Shown: positions 11,137-23,265 of the stretch, piece by piece | How the letters are laid out: each line of letters starts with the position of its first letter | Numbering within the stretch: position 1 is the stretch's first letter | Assembly (NCBI GenBank): GCA_950097015.1 | Contig: CATNEN010000034.1 | Location: 5,102,501 to 5,166,500 of the forward strand | Length of the DNA: 64,000 bases | From: Macrostomum hystrix | Lineage: Eukaryota > Platyhelminthes > Macrostomidae | Reading direction: 5' to 3' | Translations under genes and position numbers: made by a program | Notes under the pieces: model-generated | The model's input: the letters and a program-made list of their open reading frames with translations, nothing else | Told to the model about the DNA's origin: nothing | Databases searched by the model: none

Positions 11137-14100
11137 ACACAGTGAACTAAATCTGAGCTCTGAATTCTACCATCAATCAATGATAGAGTGAACCAAATCT
11201 GAGCTCTGAATTCCACCATCAATGATAGAGTGAACCAAATCTGAGCTCTGAATTCCACCATCAATGATAGAGTGAACCAAATCTGAGCTCTGAATTCCAC
11301 CATCAATGATAGAGTGAACCAAATCTGAGCTCTGAATTCTACCATCAATCAATGATAGAGTGAACTAAATCTGAGCTCTGAATTCCACCATCAATGATAG
11401 AGTGAACTAAATCTGAGCTCTGAATTCCACCATCACTGATAGAGTGAACCAAATCTGAGCTCTGAATTCCACCATCAATGATAGAGTGAACTAAATCTGA
11501 GCTCTGAATTCCACCATCACTGATAGAGTGAACCAAATCTGAGCTCTGAATTCCACCATCAATGATAGAGTGAACCAAATCTGAGCTCTGAATTCCACCA
11601 TCAATGATAGAGTGAACCAAATCTGAGCTCTGAATTCTACCATCAATGATAGAGTGAACTAAATCTGAGCTCTGAATTCCACCATCAATGATAGAGTAAA
11701 CCAAATCTGAGCTCTGAATTCTACCATCAATCAATGATAGAGTGAACCAAATCTGAGCTCTGAATTCCACCATCAATGATAGAGTGAACCAAATCTGAGC
11801 TCTGAATTCCACCATCAATGATAGAGTGAACCAAATCTGAGCTCTGAATTCTACCATCAATCAATGATAGAGTGAACCAAATCTGAGCTCTGAATTCTAC
11901 CATCAATCAATGATAGAGTGAACTAAATCTGAGCTCTGAATTCCACCATCAATGATAGAGTGAACTAAATCTGAGCTCTGAATTCCACCATCAATGATAG
12001 AGTGAACCAAATCTGAGCTCTGAATTCCACCATCAATGATAGAGTGAACTAAATCTGAGCTCTGAATTCCACCATCAATGATAGAGTGAACTAAATCTGA
12101 GCTCTGAATTCTACCATCAATGATAGAGTGAACTAAATCTGAGCTCTGAATTCTACCATCAATGATAGAGTGAACTAAATCTGAGCTCTGAATTCCACCA
12201 TCAATAATAGAGTGAACTAAATCTGAGCTCTGAATTCCACCATCAATGATAGAGTGAACTAAATCTGAGCTCTGAATTCCACCATCAATGATAGAGTGAA
12301 CTAAATCTGAGCTCTGAATTCCACCATCAATGATAGAGTGAACTAAATCTGAGCTCTGAATTCCACCATCAATGATAGAGTGAACCAAATCTGAGCTCTG
12401 AATTCTACCATCAATGATAGAGTGAACTAAATCTGAGCTCTGAATTCTACCATCAATCAATGATAGAGTGAACTAAATCTGAGCTCCGAATTCTACCATC
12501 AATGACAGAGTGAACCAAATCTGAGCTCTGAATTCTACCATCAATGATAGAGTGAACTAAATCTGAGCTCTGAATTCCACCATCAATGATAGAGTGAACC
12601 AAATCTGAGCTCTGAATTCTACCATCAATCAATGATAGAGTGAACTAAATCTGAGCTCCGAATTCTACCATCAATCAATGATAGAGTGAACTAAATCTGA
12701 GCTCTGAATTCTACCATCAATCAATGATAGAGTGAACCAAATCTGAGCTCTGAATTCTACCATCAATGATAGAGTGAATTAAATCTGAGCTCTGAATTCC
12801 ACCATCAATGATAGAGTGAACTAAATCTGAGCTCTGAATTCCACCATCAATGATAGAGTGAACCAAATCTGAGCTCTGAATTCCACCATCAATGATAGAG
12901 TGAACTAAATCTGAGCTCTGAATTCCACCATCAATGATAGAGTGAACTAAATCTGAGCTCTGAATTCTACCATCAATGATAGAGTGAACCAAATCTGAGC
13001 TCTGAATTCTACCATCAATCAATGATAGAGTGAACTAAATCTGAGCTCTGAATTCTACCATCAATCAATGATAGAGTGAACTAAATCTGAGCTCTGAATT
13101 CCACCATCAATCAATGATAGAGTGAACTAAATCTGAGCTCTGAATTCTACCATCAATGATAGAGTGAACTAAATCTGAGCTCTGAATTCCACCATCAATG
13201 ATAGAGTGAACCAAATCTGAGCTCCGAATTCTACCATCAATGATAGAGTGAACTAAATCTGAGCTCTGAATTCCACCATCAATGATAGAGTGAACTAAAT
13301 CTGAGCTCTGAATTCCACCATCAATGATAGAGTGAACTAAATCTGAGCTCTGAATTCCACCATCAATGATAGAGTGAACCAAATCTGAGCTCCGAATTCT
13401 ACCATCAATGATAGAGTGAACTAAATCTGAGCTCTGAATTCCACCATCAATGATAGAGTGAACTAAATCTGAGCTCTGAATTCCACCATCAATGATAGAG
13501 TGAACTAAATCTGAGCTCTGAATTCTACCATCAATGATAGAGTGAACTAAATCTGAGCTCTGAATTCTACCATCAATCAATGATAGAGTGAACTAAATCT
13601 GAGCTCCGAATTCTACCATCAATGATAGAGTGAACTAAATCTGAGCTCTGAATTCCACCATCAATGATAGAGTGAACTAAATCTGAGCTCTGAATTCTAC
13701 CATCAATCAATGATAGAGTGAACTAAATCTGAACTCTGAATTCCACCATCAATGATAGAGTGAACCAAATCTGAGCTCTGAATTCCACCATCAATGATAG
13801 AGTGAACTAAATCTGAGCTCTGAATTCTACCATCAATGATAGAGTGAACTAAATCTGAGCTCTGAATTCCACCATCAATGATAGAGTGAACCAAATCTGA
13901 GCTCCGAATTCTACCATCAATGATAGAGTGAACTAAATCTGAGCTCTGAATTCCACCATCAATGATAGAGTGAACTAAATCTGAGCTCTGAATTCCACCA
14001 TCAATGATAGAGTGAACTAAATCTGAGCTCTGAATTCCACCATCAATGATAGAGTGAACCAAATCTGAGCTCCGAATTCTACCATCAATGATAGAGTGAA

Positions 14101-14193
14101 CTAAATCTGAGCTCTGAATTCCACCATCAATGATAGAGTGAACTAAATCTGAGCTCTGAATTCTACCATCAATCAATGATAGAGTGAACTAAA
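11137..14193. repeat. 42-bp minisatellite, 3.1 kb
   Basis: About 70 copies of a 42-bp unit: TGAATTCCACCATCAATGAT, then AGAGTGAACTAAATCTGAGC, then TC. Some units carry a 4-bp duplication (CATCAATCAATG), giving 46 bp, which interrupts the periodic frame at intervals. Since 42 is divisible by 3 the minus strand shows a repeating 14-residue frame; this is not a gene. Contains EcoRI-like GAATTC and SacI-like GAGCTC palindromes in nearly every unit. Confidence 0.97.
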
Positions 14194-14449
14194 TTTAGAT
14201 TGCTTAAAAAGTAAAAAATTATGTGCACCCACAAGATACTACTCGTACGAGCTGACCAATAGTTATACTGCAAGCTGAAATGATCTGAAATACTCTTAGA
14301 TACAAAAAATTAGCTCGTAACTCGATATCTTTCACTCGTACATTCCAGAAATTTCTTAATCCAGAATCAGAAATATCCTAAAAATGGAATCAATCGATTG
14401 TAAAAAATGACGTGAAAGTTAAATTGAGTTCGTAATTTTACACTAAAGA

Positions 14450-15005
14450 GCTTAACATTCCGGATAGCTGATGTACATTTAAGGAGCTTAGATTTCCGGA
14501 TAGCGGATGTACATTTAAGGAGCTTAGATTTCCGGATAGCTGATGTACATTTAAGGAGCTTAGATTTCCGGATAGCGGATGTACATTTAGGAGCTTAGAT
14601 TTCCGGATAGCGGATGTACATTTAAGGAGCTTAGATTTCCGGATAGCTGATGTACATTTAAGGAGCTTAGATTTCCGGATAGCTGATGTACATTTAAGGA
14701 GCTTAGATTTCCGGTAGCGGATGTACATTTAAGGAGCTTAGATTTCCGGATAGCTGATGTACATTTAAGGAGCTTAGATTTCCGGATAGCGGATGTACAT
14801 TTAAGGAGCTTAGATTTCCGGATAGCGGATGTACATTTAAGGAGCTTAGATTTCCGGATAGCTGATGTACATTTAAGGAGCTTAGATTTCCGGATAGCTC
14901 CTTAATTTAATGTACATCCGTACATTTAAGGAGCTTAGATTTCCGGATAGCGGATGTACATTTAAGAGCCTAGAATTCCGCAAAGCTGATGTACATTCAA
15001 GGAGC
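14450..15005. repeat. 36-bp minisatellite
   Basis: About 15 copies of a 36-bp unit (AAGGAGCTTAGATTTCCGGA, TAGCTGATGT or TAGCGGATGT, ACATTT). One unit at about 14896-14919 is inverted (AGCTCCTTAATTTAATGTAC), creating a local palindrome. Lies just downstream of the CLCA stop codon. Confidence 0.95.
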
Positions 15006-15143
15006 TTAAATGTACATATAAGAGTTTAAAATAATTTAGTAAAAAGGCTTTAAAACGTGCTTAGTTATAGTTTGTATTCTAGTCTCCATATCCTAATGAC
15101 TTTCAGTTTCAGTGAAATTTCTGGCCCCCCCCAATAAGTATGC

Positions 15144-18100
15144 TTAGACGCTGAGTCCAGCTTTATTGTTCTTCTTGACGATGAGGAAGATGCCGATGCC
15201 AATGATCAAAGCCACGGCGAGGCCGGCACCGACTGCGATCAGCACGATGGCGATAGTTGAAATGCCGCCGCCGCCGCCGCCGCCGCCTTCGCCGACGCGT
15301 TCAACTTCGTCCAGATTGTCCGGCAGGCTGGTCTGCACAGAGACTACGTTGGACAGCTGGCCCAGCACCAAGTTGGAGTTCTGAGCGGCCACCGCCAGGT
15401 AGACGGTGCCGTTGCGGCCCACCAGAGCATTCGGCGGCACAGCATAGCTTAGCGGCGTGCCGGCAACAACCAGCGACGGATCCGACGCGTTCGGCAGCAG
15501 CCTCTCCTCGCAGTTGGTGTTCGAACTGCTCGGCGGACTGCCGGAAGTTAGGTCGGCCGGATTGGAGCACAGCCACAGGATGTACTGGGAGGCTGGGTTG
15601 AGGTTGATGAGGCTACATGAGGACCGAATATCTGAGGACCGAATATCTGAGGACCGAATATCTGAGGACCGAATATCTGAGGACCGAATATCTGAGGACC
15701 GAATATCTGAGGACCGAATATCTGAGGACCGAATATCTGAGGACCGAATATCTGAGGACCGAATATCTGAGGACCGAATATCTGAGGACCGAATATCTGA
15801 GGACCAAATCTCTGAGGACTAAATATCTGAGGACCGAATATCTGAGGACCGAATATCTGAGGACTAAATATCTGAGGACCGAATATCTGAGGACCGAATA
15901 TCTGAGGACCGAATATCTGAGGACCGAATATCTGAGGACCGAATATCTGAGGACCGAATATCTGAGGACCAAATCTCTGAGGACTAAATATCTGAGGACC
16001 GAATATCTAAGGACCGAATATCTGAGGTCCGAATATCTGAGGACTGAATCTCAAATTCATCCCTTGAGTTGTAGACTCACCAGATCCTTCCATTCTTCTG
16101 GCTCCAACGGCAGTGAAGTCCAGCCGAACGTCGGCCGCAGCGCCGCTCAAACTAATCCTGGCCCGCAGGTCGCCAATTTTCGCTGGCGGCGTTTTGGCCA
16201 GACTTGACTGATCAACGGCGGTCACCTCGAACTTGCCGGCTGTTGAAACTCGGCTGACTGGCTGGCTGGAGGCCAGGCGGACATTGTACTCGCGCACCAG
16301 GTTGACGGTTGTGGGCACGTAGCTGCTGTAGACGCCATCGCCTTTGACTGCGTCAGCGCCTGCGGCATTCAAAAATTAAAGTCACATCAATCAATGACCA
16401 AATCAATCAATGACCAAATCAATCAACTGATCAAATCAATCAACCTTACCAAATCAATCAACTGATCAAATCAATCAACTGATAAAATCAATCAACCTTA
16501 CCAAATCAATCAACTGATCAAATCAATCAACTGATAAAACCAATCAACTGATAAAATCAATCAACTGATCAAATCAATCAACCTCACCAAATCAAAATCA
16601 ACGGATAAAATCAATCAACTGATAAAATCAATCAACTGATAAAATCAATCATCTGATAAAATTAATCAACTGATAAAATCAATCACCTGATCAAATCAAT
16701 CAACTGATCAAATCAATCAACTGATCAAATCAATCAACTAATCAAACCAATCAACTGATCAAATCAATCAACTGTTTAAATCAATCAACTGATCACATCA
16801 ATCAGCCGATCCAGTCGATGTTCGCACCAGTTCCATCGTCATGCAGGTGCAGCTGAGCATGAACTCCGGCGTCAGACTCGACAGTGGCGGTGACATTGCC
16901 CCCGGTCAGCAGCTGGGAGCCTTGGCTCAGAGTGGCAAAGACTGATACCCTGCTGTTAGCGTTCAGTACCAGCTTTGCCGGGCTGACCACACCGTCCAGG
17001 ATGATCGGCGCCAAGTCGGACGGACGAGAGGTGACGACAAGCGACAGGCGGTTGTTGGCCGGCTCCTGGCTCCTCAGCAGCAGAGTATTGCGGACACCCT
17101 GGACTGTCCAGTCACCGGACTAGAATTCAGGGAATTTATTGTTTGTAGAACTGATCCCCAATGCCATAGATCCTACTGATCCCCATCCCATAGCTACTAT
17201 TGATCCCCATCCCATAGCTACTACTGATCCCCATCTCTTAGCTCCCACTGATCCTCATCCCATAACTCCTACTGATCCCCTATGGCCACAGATCCCACTG
17301 ATCCCCAATTCCTCAGATCCTACTGATTTCCAGTAGATATCCTCGCATTGCTACTCAAGTTGCACATATTTCTACCTCCACTTTGCCGTCAGTGCCAATG
17401 TTAATGACTCCGTTAGTATCGTCTCGCAGGTAGTTGGAGCTGTTGAGGCTGGAGTACACAACGCCGCTTGGCGAGATCACTCGCAGGTCGGCGCTGCGGA
17501 TGTCGGCCACAGCCGGCGAGCTCAGAGTGAACTGCGCGCCGTTGCTGATTGAAGCATCGAGATGCACCTTCTCGGTGAAGGTGGTCGGTACTGGCATCGA
17601 GAACACCTGCAGCCAGTCAGGGTTGGAAAGCCTGTTTTCAAGCCGCTAGCCATCAAGTTTACTAAACGGACACAAAATATCCCACCCTGGTCACTCTAAA
17701 AGATCACTCCCATAGTCAATCGAAAGACACTCCCAAGGTCACTCTAAAATATCACTCCCAAGGTCACTCTAAAATATGACTCCGATGGTCACTCCAAAGA
17801 TCACTCCCATAGTAACTCTAAAAATCCCTCCGATGGTCACTCTAAAATATCAGTCCATAGTCAATCGAAAGACACTCCCAAGGTCACTCTAAAATATCAC
17901 TCCGATGGTCACTCAAAAATTTCACTCCGATGGTCACTCCAAAATATCACTCCGATGGTCACTCTAAAAGATCACTCCGACGGTCACACTAAAAGATCAC
18001 TTAGATGGTCACACTCTCGGAGTGACTCCGCAGGTCGGGCCCCACTCACATCAATGGGTTTCTGTGAGGTGGACACGCGGTCTCTAACAAGGTCAGACAT

Positions 18101-21100
18101 TGCCTCCATGAGGTCATTGGCCGGGCTGTTGAATCTGGCGAAGTAGGCTTTGCCGCCAGTCTGCGCCGACAAATCCGCGAGCTGTTTGTCCGCCGAACTG
18201 CCGAATGCCACCGTGTCCACCACGATGGAGGTCCGGGCGGCGATCGCGGTAGCCTGTGCCAGGCTGTACCGATTCTTGACGTTTTCCGCGCCGTCTGTGA
18301 GCAGCACAATGTATCCGGTGTCCTGCTTGCTTGGCCTGTTCATGTTGGCTCCGAGAATCTGCGGACAGATAAGAAGATACCTTTAGGAATCCACTGATTC
18401 TTAAATTATCTTATTCAAAAAAAATCCCATCGTTTTTTAATTCTACATATCACCAATTTATACTTTTCTAAAGACTTCTAGTTTAAATCACTTTACAGAT
18501 TCCTAATTTAATTCATCCTACAAAATTCTAATTAACAGAAGAACTACCAAGAGGGGGATTTTTCCCCCTGACAATTTTTTTGCTGCACCCGAACGGAGCA
18601 ACGCAAGCACACGAAACTCAAGAACACGGGCCAACTTTTTTGCGCATCTTCTGAAACTATAATCTAGTCGCCAGCTCTTCAGACCGTCGAGATATTCAAT
18701 GGTTCTGGCCGAAGGTCAGATTTTTCCCATAAGCGCTAGTGTATTTCATACACCCCTATACACGAATTTGCACTGCGCCTCAGTGCGGCCTTGCCAGGCC
18801 TTCAAAATTGATCAGCATGTCACCCGAATGTGCCTGCATCATCTCCATCTTCGGTGCTCAGCTACCTTTATCTAGACGGACTGCTGGACCTTCAAGGGCT
18901 ACAACAGGTGGAACTAGGCCACTATGGACACCCTGACGCGAATTTCACTGATCAAGCCAAAATATTAGGCGCAGCTCAACCACCGGACACCATCGACCAG
19001 TCTGTCAACCAATCAGTCACCACCCAACGCTGTTAGCGTTCGGGCGCTGCCAAAAAAATTTCCTGGTGTGGGAGAAATCCCCCTTGGTATAAAAACGGTC
19101 GGCAAAATGGCTTGGTAGTCCTACTGTTAAACCTATCCTGTAGATCCCAAATTAATCCTTGAATCTCATTTATCCCCAAAAATGTAACCCATAATCAGTG
19201 ATGCCAAATGGATTATAATTGCATCCCAACTCACCTCCATGGCATGAGCCAGCGCATCACCGATGGCTGTGGAACCGCCAGCGCTGAGCTGGGTGACGGC
19301 CTTCCAATAGTCCTGCCTGATTGCCGCGGAGCTCAACGCGTTGAGGCTCTTCACAGTGCTCGGCGTGGAGCTGAATTTCGTCATGGCGCACCTGATGCCG
19401 TCCTCCAGCAGGCCAAGAAGAAGACTGCGCACCGCGATCTTCATCTTGGCGATGGGCTGGCCCTGACAGATTGACGTTTTGTCAATTGGGAAGCAGAAAT
19501 TTAAAATGAGGACAGAGGAACAAGAGGGGATAATCTACATAGATGAATAGAGAGGAATAGACACATGGATAGAGTGAGAGGAATAGAGTGAGAGGAATAG
19601 AGTGAGAGGAATAGAGTGAGAGGAATAGAGTGAGAGTAATAGAGTGAGAGGAATAGAGTGAGAGGAATAGAGTGATAGAAATAGAGTGAGAGGAATAGAA
19701 TGAGAGTAACATAGTGAGAGGAATAGAGGAATAGAGAGTTGGATAGTTAGAGAGGAATAGAGAGATGGCAAGGGAGAGGAATAGAGGATGGATAGAGTGA
19801 GAGGAAGTGAGTGGCACAGGTGCAGAGCAGATCTCACCTGCATGCTGCCAGACACATCCATGACAATGACCAGCCGCCTGGACTCCGCCCGCTGCACCAC
19901 AGTGAACCTGACAGTGGTGTCCGTCTCCGTGCTGTTGATAGTTCGCCTGTAGTCGGCATGGTCGAGCATCACTGACTGCACGCTGCGACCGCCACAGCGG
20001 CGGTTGTGCGGGTTCGGAGCAGCGACATTGTGGTCCAGGTCCAGGTTGCCTGCGCGTTTAAATGTTCCGTTTGTCTGTGAAACCTGCTTCTTGTGTCTAT
20101 TCTCTGCCCTTCTATTCTCTTCTCTTCTCTTCTCTTCTCTCGTCTTCTATTCTCTTCTCTTGTCTTCTCTTCTCTTGTCTTCTCTTCTCTTCTCTTCTCT
20201 TCTCTTCTCTTCTCTCGTCTTCTATTCTCTTGTCTACTCTTCTCTTGTCTTCTCTTCTCTTCTCTTCTTTTCTCCTCTCTTGTCTTCTCTTCTCTTCTTT
20301 TCTCCTCTCTTGTCTTCTCTTCTCTTGTCTTCTCTTCTCTTGTCTACTCTTCTCTTGTCTTCTCTTCTCTTCTCTTCTTTTCTCCTCTCTTGTCTTCTCT
20401 TCTCTTCTTTTCTCCTCTCTTGTCTTCTCTTCTCTTGTCTTCTCTTAGATAGATCTCTTAGATGTCTTTCTTAGAAATCTAAATTCTCAGAAGTTCCTTG
20501 AAAACTTTGGCGCTAATATAGTTAGTTCATATAAAAACTAGACCAAGCATTACCAGATGGTGCTTGGCAGAACTGGCGCACGGAGGTCAAGTAGGTGGTG
20601 TACATCAGCGAACCAGTCGCTGTTTGGCCCTGGTCTTCTAGAATGTAGCGGCAGTCGGGCTCCAGTTCCAGGGTGGCGCGGTCAACCTTGCACGGCAAGC
20701 CGGTGTCCTTGTGGCCGAATTTTCCCGCGATGCTGGCCGAACACCTGACTGGACTGATGCGGCCGCCCTGGAGATACGCGTGCGGACCCGATTCGCCGTT
20801 GTACTCGTTGAATACGCCCCAACGGAGGTGGGCAAACTCGTGCAACAGCTGCTTGCCCACTGCGGTTGGGTGAAGTTAGTGTGCGTCAGTGGCTAACTCT
20901 ACGACTGAACGACTTTTAATTAAAGATAGAACTAATGGTGTTGAAAAACAATGTACTCGTACTAGTAAAATCCTATGTTTTGCCTCTATCTATCCTTCCT
21001 CTATATATCCTTTCTCTATCTATCATTTCTCTATCTATCCTTACTCTATCTTTCATTCTCTATCTATCCTTCCACTATCTATCCTTCCTCTATCTATCCT

Positions 21101-22735
21101 TCCTCTATCTATCATTTCTCTATCTATCATTCATCTATCCTTCCACTATCTATCCTTCCTCTATCTATCCTTCCTCTATCTATCCTTCCTCTATCTATCC
21201 TTCCTCTATCTATCCTTCCTCAATCTATCCTTCCTCTATTTATCCTTCCTCTATCTATCTATCCTTCCTCTATTTATCCTTTCTCTATCTATCTATCCTT
21301 CCTCTATCTATCCTTCCTCTATCTATCCTTCCTCTATTTATCCTTTCTCTATCTATCTATCCTTCCTCTATCTATCCTTCCTCAATCTATCCTTCCTCTA
21401 TCTATCCTTTCTCTATCTATCCTTCCTCTATTTATCCTTTCTCTATCTATCTATCCTTCCTCTATCTATCCTTCCTCTATCTATCCTTCCTCTATCTATC
21501 CTTCCTCTATCTATCCTTCCTCAATCTATCCTTCCTCTATTTATCCTTTCTCTATCTATCTATCCTTCCTCTATCTATCCTTCCTCTATCTATCCTTCCT
21601 CTATTTATCCTTTCTCTATCTATCTATCCTTCCTCTATTTATCCTTTCTCTATCTATCTATCCTTTCTCTATCTATTCTTCCTCAGAAGGATAAATACCT
21701 GCCTTTCGCAGGACACACTGGTTTTCTAGTGCTTTAGTTTACCCAGCTGTAATCTGAGTACCAGCATCAGCTCTAAAACTTACAATCGGCAGGGCTGGTG
21801 TCCCTCAGGTGATCCCGGTGCAAGTTGACGTACAGTCCTGGCTGACCGCAGTCGCCCGGCTGCACAGTGTTGGGAATCTTGTTCCCCCGCTGGTCAACTC
21901 GAAAATGGGCCACATCCTCCGAGTGATAGGTGGCCGTCGAGTCCACGGATGCATTGCTCCATGAGCGTGGAACCAGGATGTAGACGTGCCCGAAGGCGAA
22001 CGACCTGGAGCCGTTGATCCGGCTGGCCACGGCCAGTCGTTGCGAGGCCTCCTGGAAGCTGTCCTGCAAGCCCCGGTTGGAAACACGATTCAATGTTGAG
22101 TTCATGCTCAGACACTTCACGATTTTCGTTTGAGTGACTGATCTGACCCCTCAGTATCAATCTCAACCCTTCATTCTCTATCTCAACCCTTCATTCTCTA
22201 TCTCAACCCTTCATTCTCTATCTCAACCCTTCATTCTCTATCTCGACCCTTCATTCTCTATCTCAACCCTTCATTCTCTATCTCAAACCTTCATTCTCTA
22301 TCTCAACCCTTCATTCTCTATCTCAACCCTTCATTCTCTACCTCAACCCTTCATTCTCTATCTCAACCCTTCAGTATCAATCTTAACCCTTTATTCTCTA
22401 TCTCAACCCTTCAGTATCAATCTCAACCCTTCAGTATCAATCTTAACCCTTCATTCTCTATCTCAACCCTTCAGTATCAATCTTAACCCTTCATTCTCTA
22501 TCTCAACCCTTCATTCTCTATCTCAACCCTTCATCCTCTTCATTATCTTATTCTAAAGAAGCTATTGCCGCTGTCTCACCTTTATCTTCTGTACCAGACT
22601 CCAGTCCTCGGGGATGTTCTCGGAGATCGACACCAGGATGTCATTGTATCTGCCATTATTGTCCAGAACAATGTCCCTGGCTGTAGTTAGAAGGCTGCAG
22701 GATAGAAGTACAGCTGCCAGCAGAATCCTCGCCAT
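15144..22735 (-). CDS. CLCA: CLCA-family protein (calcium-activated chloride channel regulator)
   Basis: Ten exons on the minus strand: 22735-22580, 22063-21784, 20859-20554, 20049-19838, 19462-19235, 18358-18050, 17606-17376, 17119-16828, 16359-16081 and 15631-15144. All have GT-AG sites and matching phases, giving 926 residues. A signal peptide (MARILLAAVLLSCSLLTTA) is followed by the CLCA N-domain and the zinc metalloprotease motif HEFAHLRWGVFNEY at about residue 152, a CLCA hallmark. The VWA domain has a complete MIDAS (DVSGS at about 312, T in GGSTAIGDAL at about 383, TDG at about 415). Next come the beta-sandwich segment with HDDGTGADAVKGDGVYSSY across the exon 8/9 junction, a fibronectin-III-like region, a Gly run, and one C-terminal membrane helix (about 29 residues, from ISTIAIV to FLIV) with a short KKNNKAGLSV tail. 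Family members are secreted or membrane-tethered self-cleaving metalloproteases that modulate TMEM16 chloride channels; they are not channels. Nearly every intron carries a tandem array. Confidence 0.93.
15617..16047. repeat. 15-bp minisatellite, CLCA intron 9
   Basis: About 29 copies of CTGAGGACCGAATAT (minus strand ATATTCGGTCCTCAG). Each minus-strand unit contains CTCAG followed by ATATTCGG, identical to the inferred acceptor and first codons of CLCA exon 10 at 15631. The array therefore appears to have grown out of the splice junction. Confidence 0.95.
16384..16800. repeat. 17-bp minisatellite, CLCA intron 8
   Basis: About 24 copies of AATCAATCAACTGATCA, with GATAAA and CTTACC variants. 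Fills the intron between exons 8 and 9. Confidence 0.93.
17150..17332. repeat. short tandem array, CLCA intron 7
   Basis: Six to seven degenerate copies containing CTACTGATCCCCATCCCATA. Fills most of a 256-base intron. Confidence 0.8.
17683..18015. repeat. 25-bp minisatellite, CLCA intron 6
   Basis: About 13 copies of a 25-bp unit, ATCACTCCGATGGTCACTCT plus AAAAT, with variants carrying CCCAAGG or CCCATAG. Confidence 0.92.
18536..19126. mobile_element. TTAA-flanked non-autonomous DNA transposon (MITE), CLCA intron 5
   Basis: 591-bp element bounded on both sides by TTAA (18532-18535 and 19127-19130). The left end CAGAAGAACTACCAAG is the imperfect inverted complement of the right end, whose complement is CAGTAGGACTACCAAG. 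The homology continues inward: GGGGGATTTTTCCC, AATTTTTTTGCTGCACCCGA on the left against GGGGGATTTCTCCC, AAATTTTTTTGGCAGCGCCC on the complement of the right, with a roughly 27-base insertion in one arm. No transposase frame. A TTAA target duplication is typical of piggyBac-type elements; that assignment is inference. Confidence 0.65.
19540..19808. repeat. 14-bp minisatellite, CLCA intron 4
   Basis: About 18 copies of AATAGAGTGAGAGG with deletions and point variants, filling the intron between the MIDAS exon and the next VWA exon. Confidence 0.92.
20103..20448. repeat. CT-rich microsatellite/minisatellite, CLCA intron 3
   Basis: TCTTCTCTTCTCTTGTCTTC-type run with nested longer periods (TTTTCTCCTCTCTTGTC recurs). 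Pyrimidine/purine strand asymmetry is nearly complete. Confidence 0.93.
20985..21685. repeat. 15-bp minisatellite, CLCA intron 2
   Basis: About 45 copies of CTATCTATCCTTCCT with CTATTTATCCTTTCT and extra CTAT variants. All three plus-strand frames stay open, giving artefactual frames of about 240-280 codons. Confidence 0.95.
21728..21775 (+). mobile_element. SINE fragment, CLCA intron 2
   Basis: TGCTTTAGTTTACCCAGCTG followed by a TAATCTGAGTACCAGCATCA stretch aligns with the central domain of the SINEs at 6180 and 40493 (TTCAGTTCACCCAGCTGTTA, GGGTACCAGCATTAGC). It lies nine bases from the CLCA exon 2 donor. Confidence 0.65.
22152..22535. repeat. 20-bp minisatellite, CLCA intron 1
   Basis: About 19 copies of TCTCAACCCTTCATTCTCTA with a CAGTATCAATCTTAACCCTT variant. 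Confidence 0.95.
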
Positions 22736-23265
22736 GTTGACGGCAAGACTGACAATCTAATGAACTTTAACAGTAGAATTTTCTCTTTGACTTCAAACTA
22801 ATGCCCACTGAATTTTTTGAGTCTATTTTATCCATTGCCGCCGCGTTGATAAGATAGTTTAGCATATTTTCAGCCATGACCAAAGAATGTGCCGATTAAC
22901 TGCCCCTTCGGTTGACGTTGTTAAATTAATTTTTTCGCCACTACCCAAAAAACATTGGTTTTTCAATGATTTCCATGTCAAATGAAACATGATAAGATTA
23001 TAGATTTTTACATTTCTGCTTTGGTCTCCATGGCAACATTAGACAACAAAAAAGACAGCAACAGATATCCAAGGCAAAAGGCAAAAAGAATAACTTGGTG
23101 ACTATGTAAGGAGCAATGCACGGAATCTTATTTTTAAAAGGACAATAAAATAGCAGAAAATTGTGGGCTTGAGCAATCACGTTTATTACCGTATCCTTGA
23201 TCATAGGTGACGAATTAATGAATATTCTGATTGGACAGTTCACAAATAATATAATCTATTAATTT
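22736..23265. other. upstream flank of CLCA
   Basis: AT-rich unique sequence that should contain the CLCA promoter on the minus strand. No TATA box, repeat or RNA gene could be called with confidence. Confidence 0.5.

Noticed and set aside
11097-14176. Several minus-strand frames with a 14-residue repeat
   Set aside because: Products of the 42-bp tandem unit. They break wherever a 4-bp CATC-type duplication shifts the frame, which a maintained gene would not tolerate.
11137-14193. CRISPR-like direct repeats
   Set aside because: Units are contiguous with no unique spacers, and the window is clearly animal.
15612-15614. Acceptor TAG at 15612 as the start of CLCA exon 10
   Set aside because: It leaves the reading frame out of phase with exon 9 (one base carried over, two required); the CAG at 15631 fits.
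20522-20896. Plus-strand frames opposite the CLCA metalloprotease exon
   Set aside because: Antisense shadows; the minus strand has the HEFAHLRWG motif, splice sites and correct phases.
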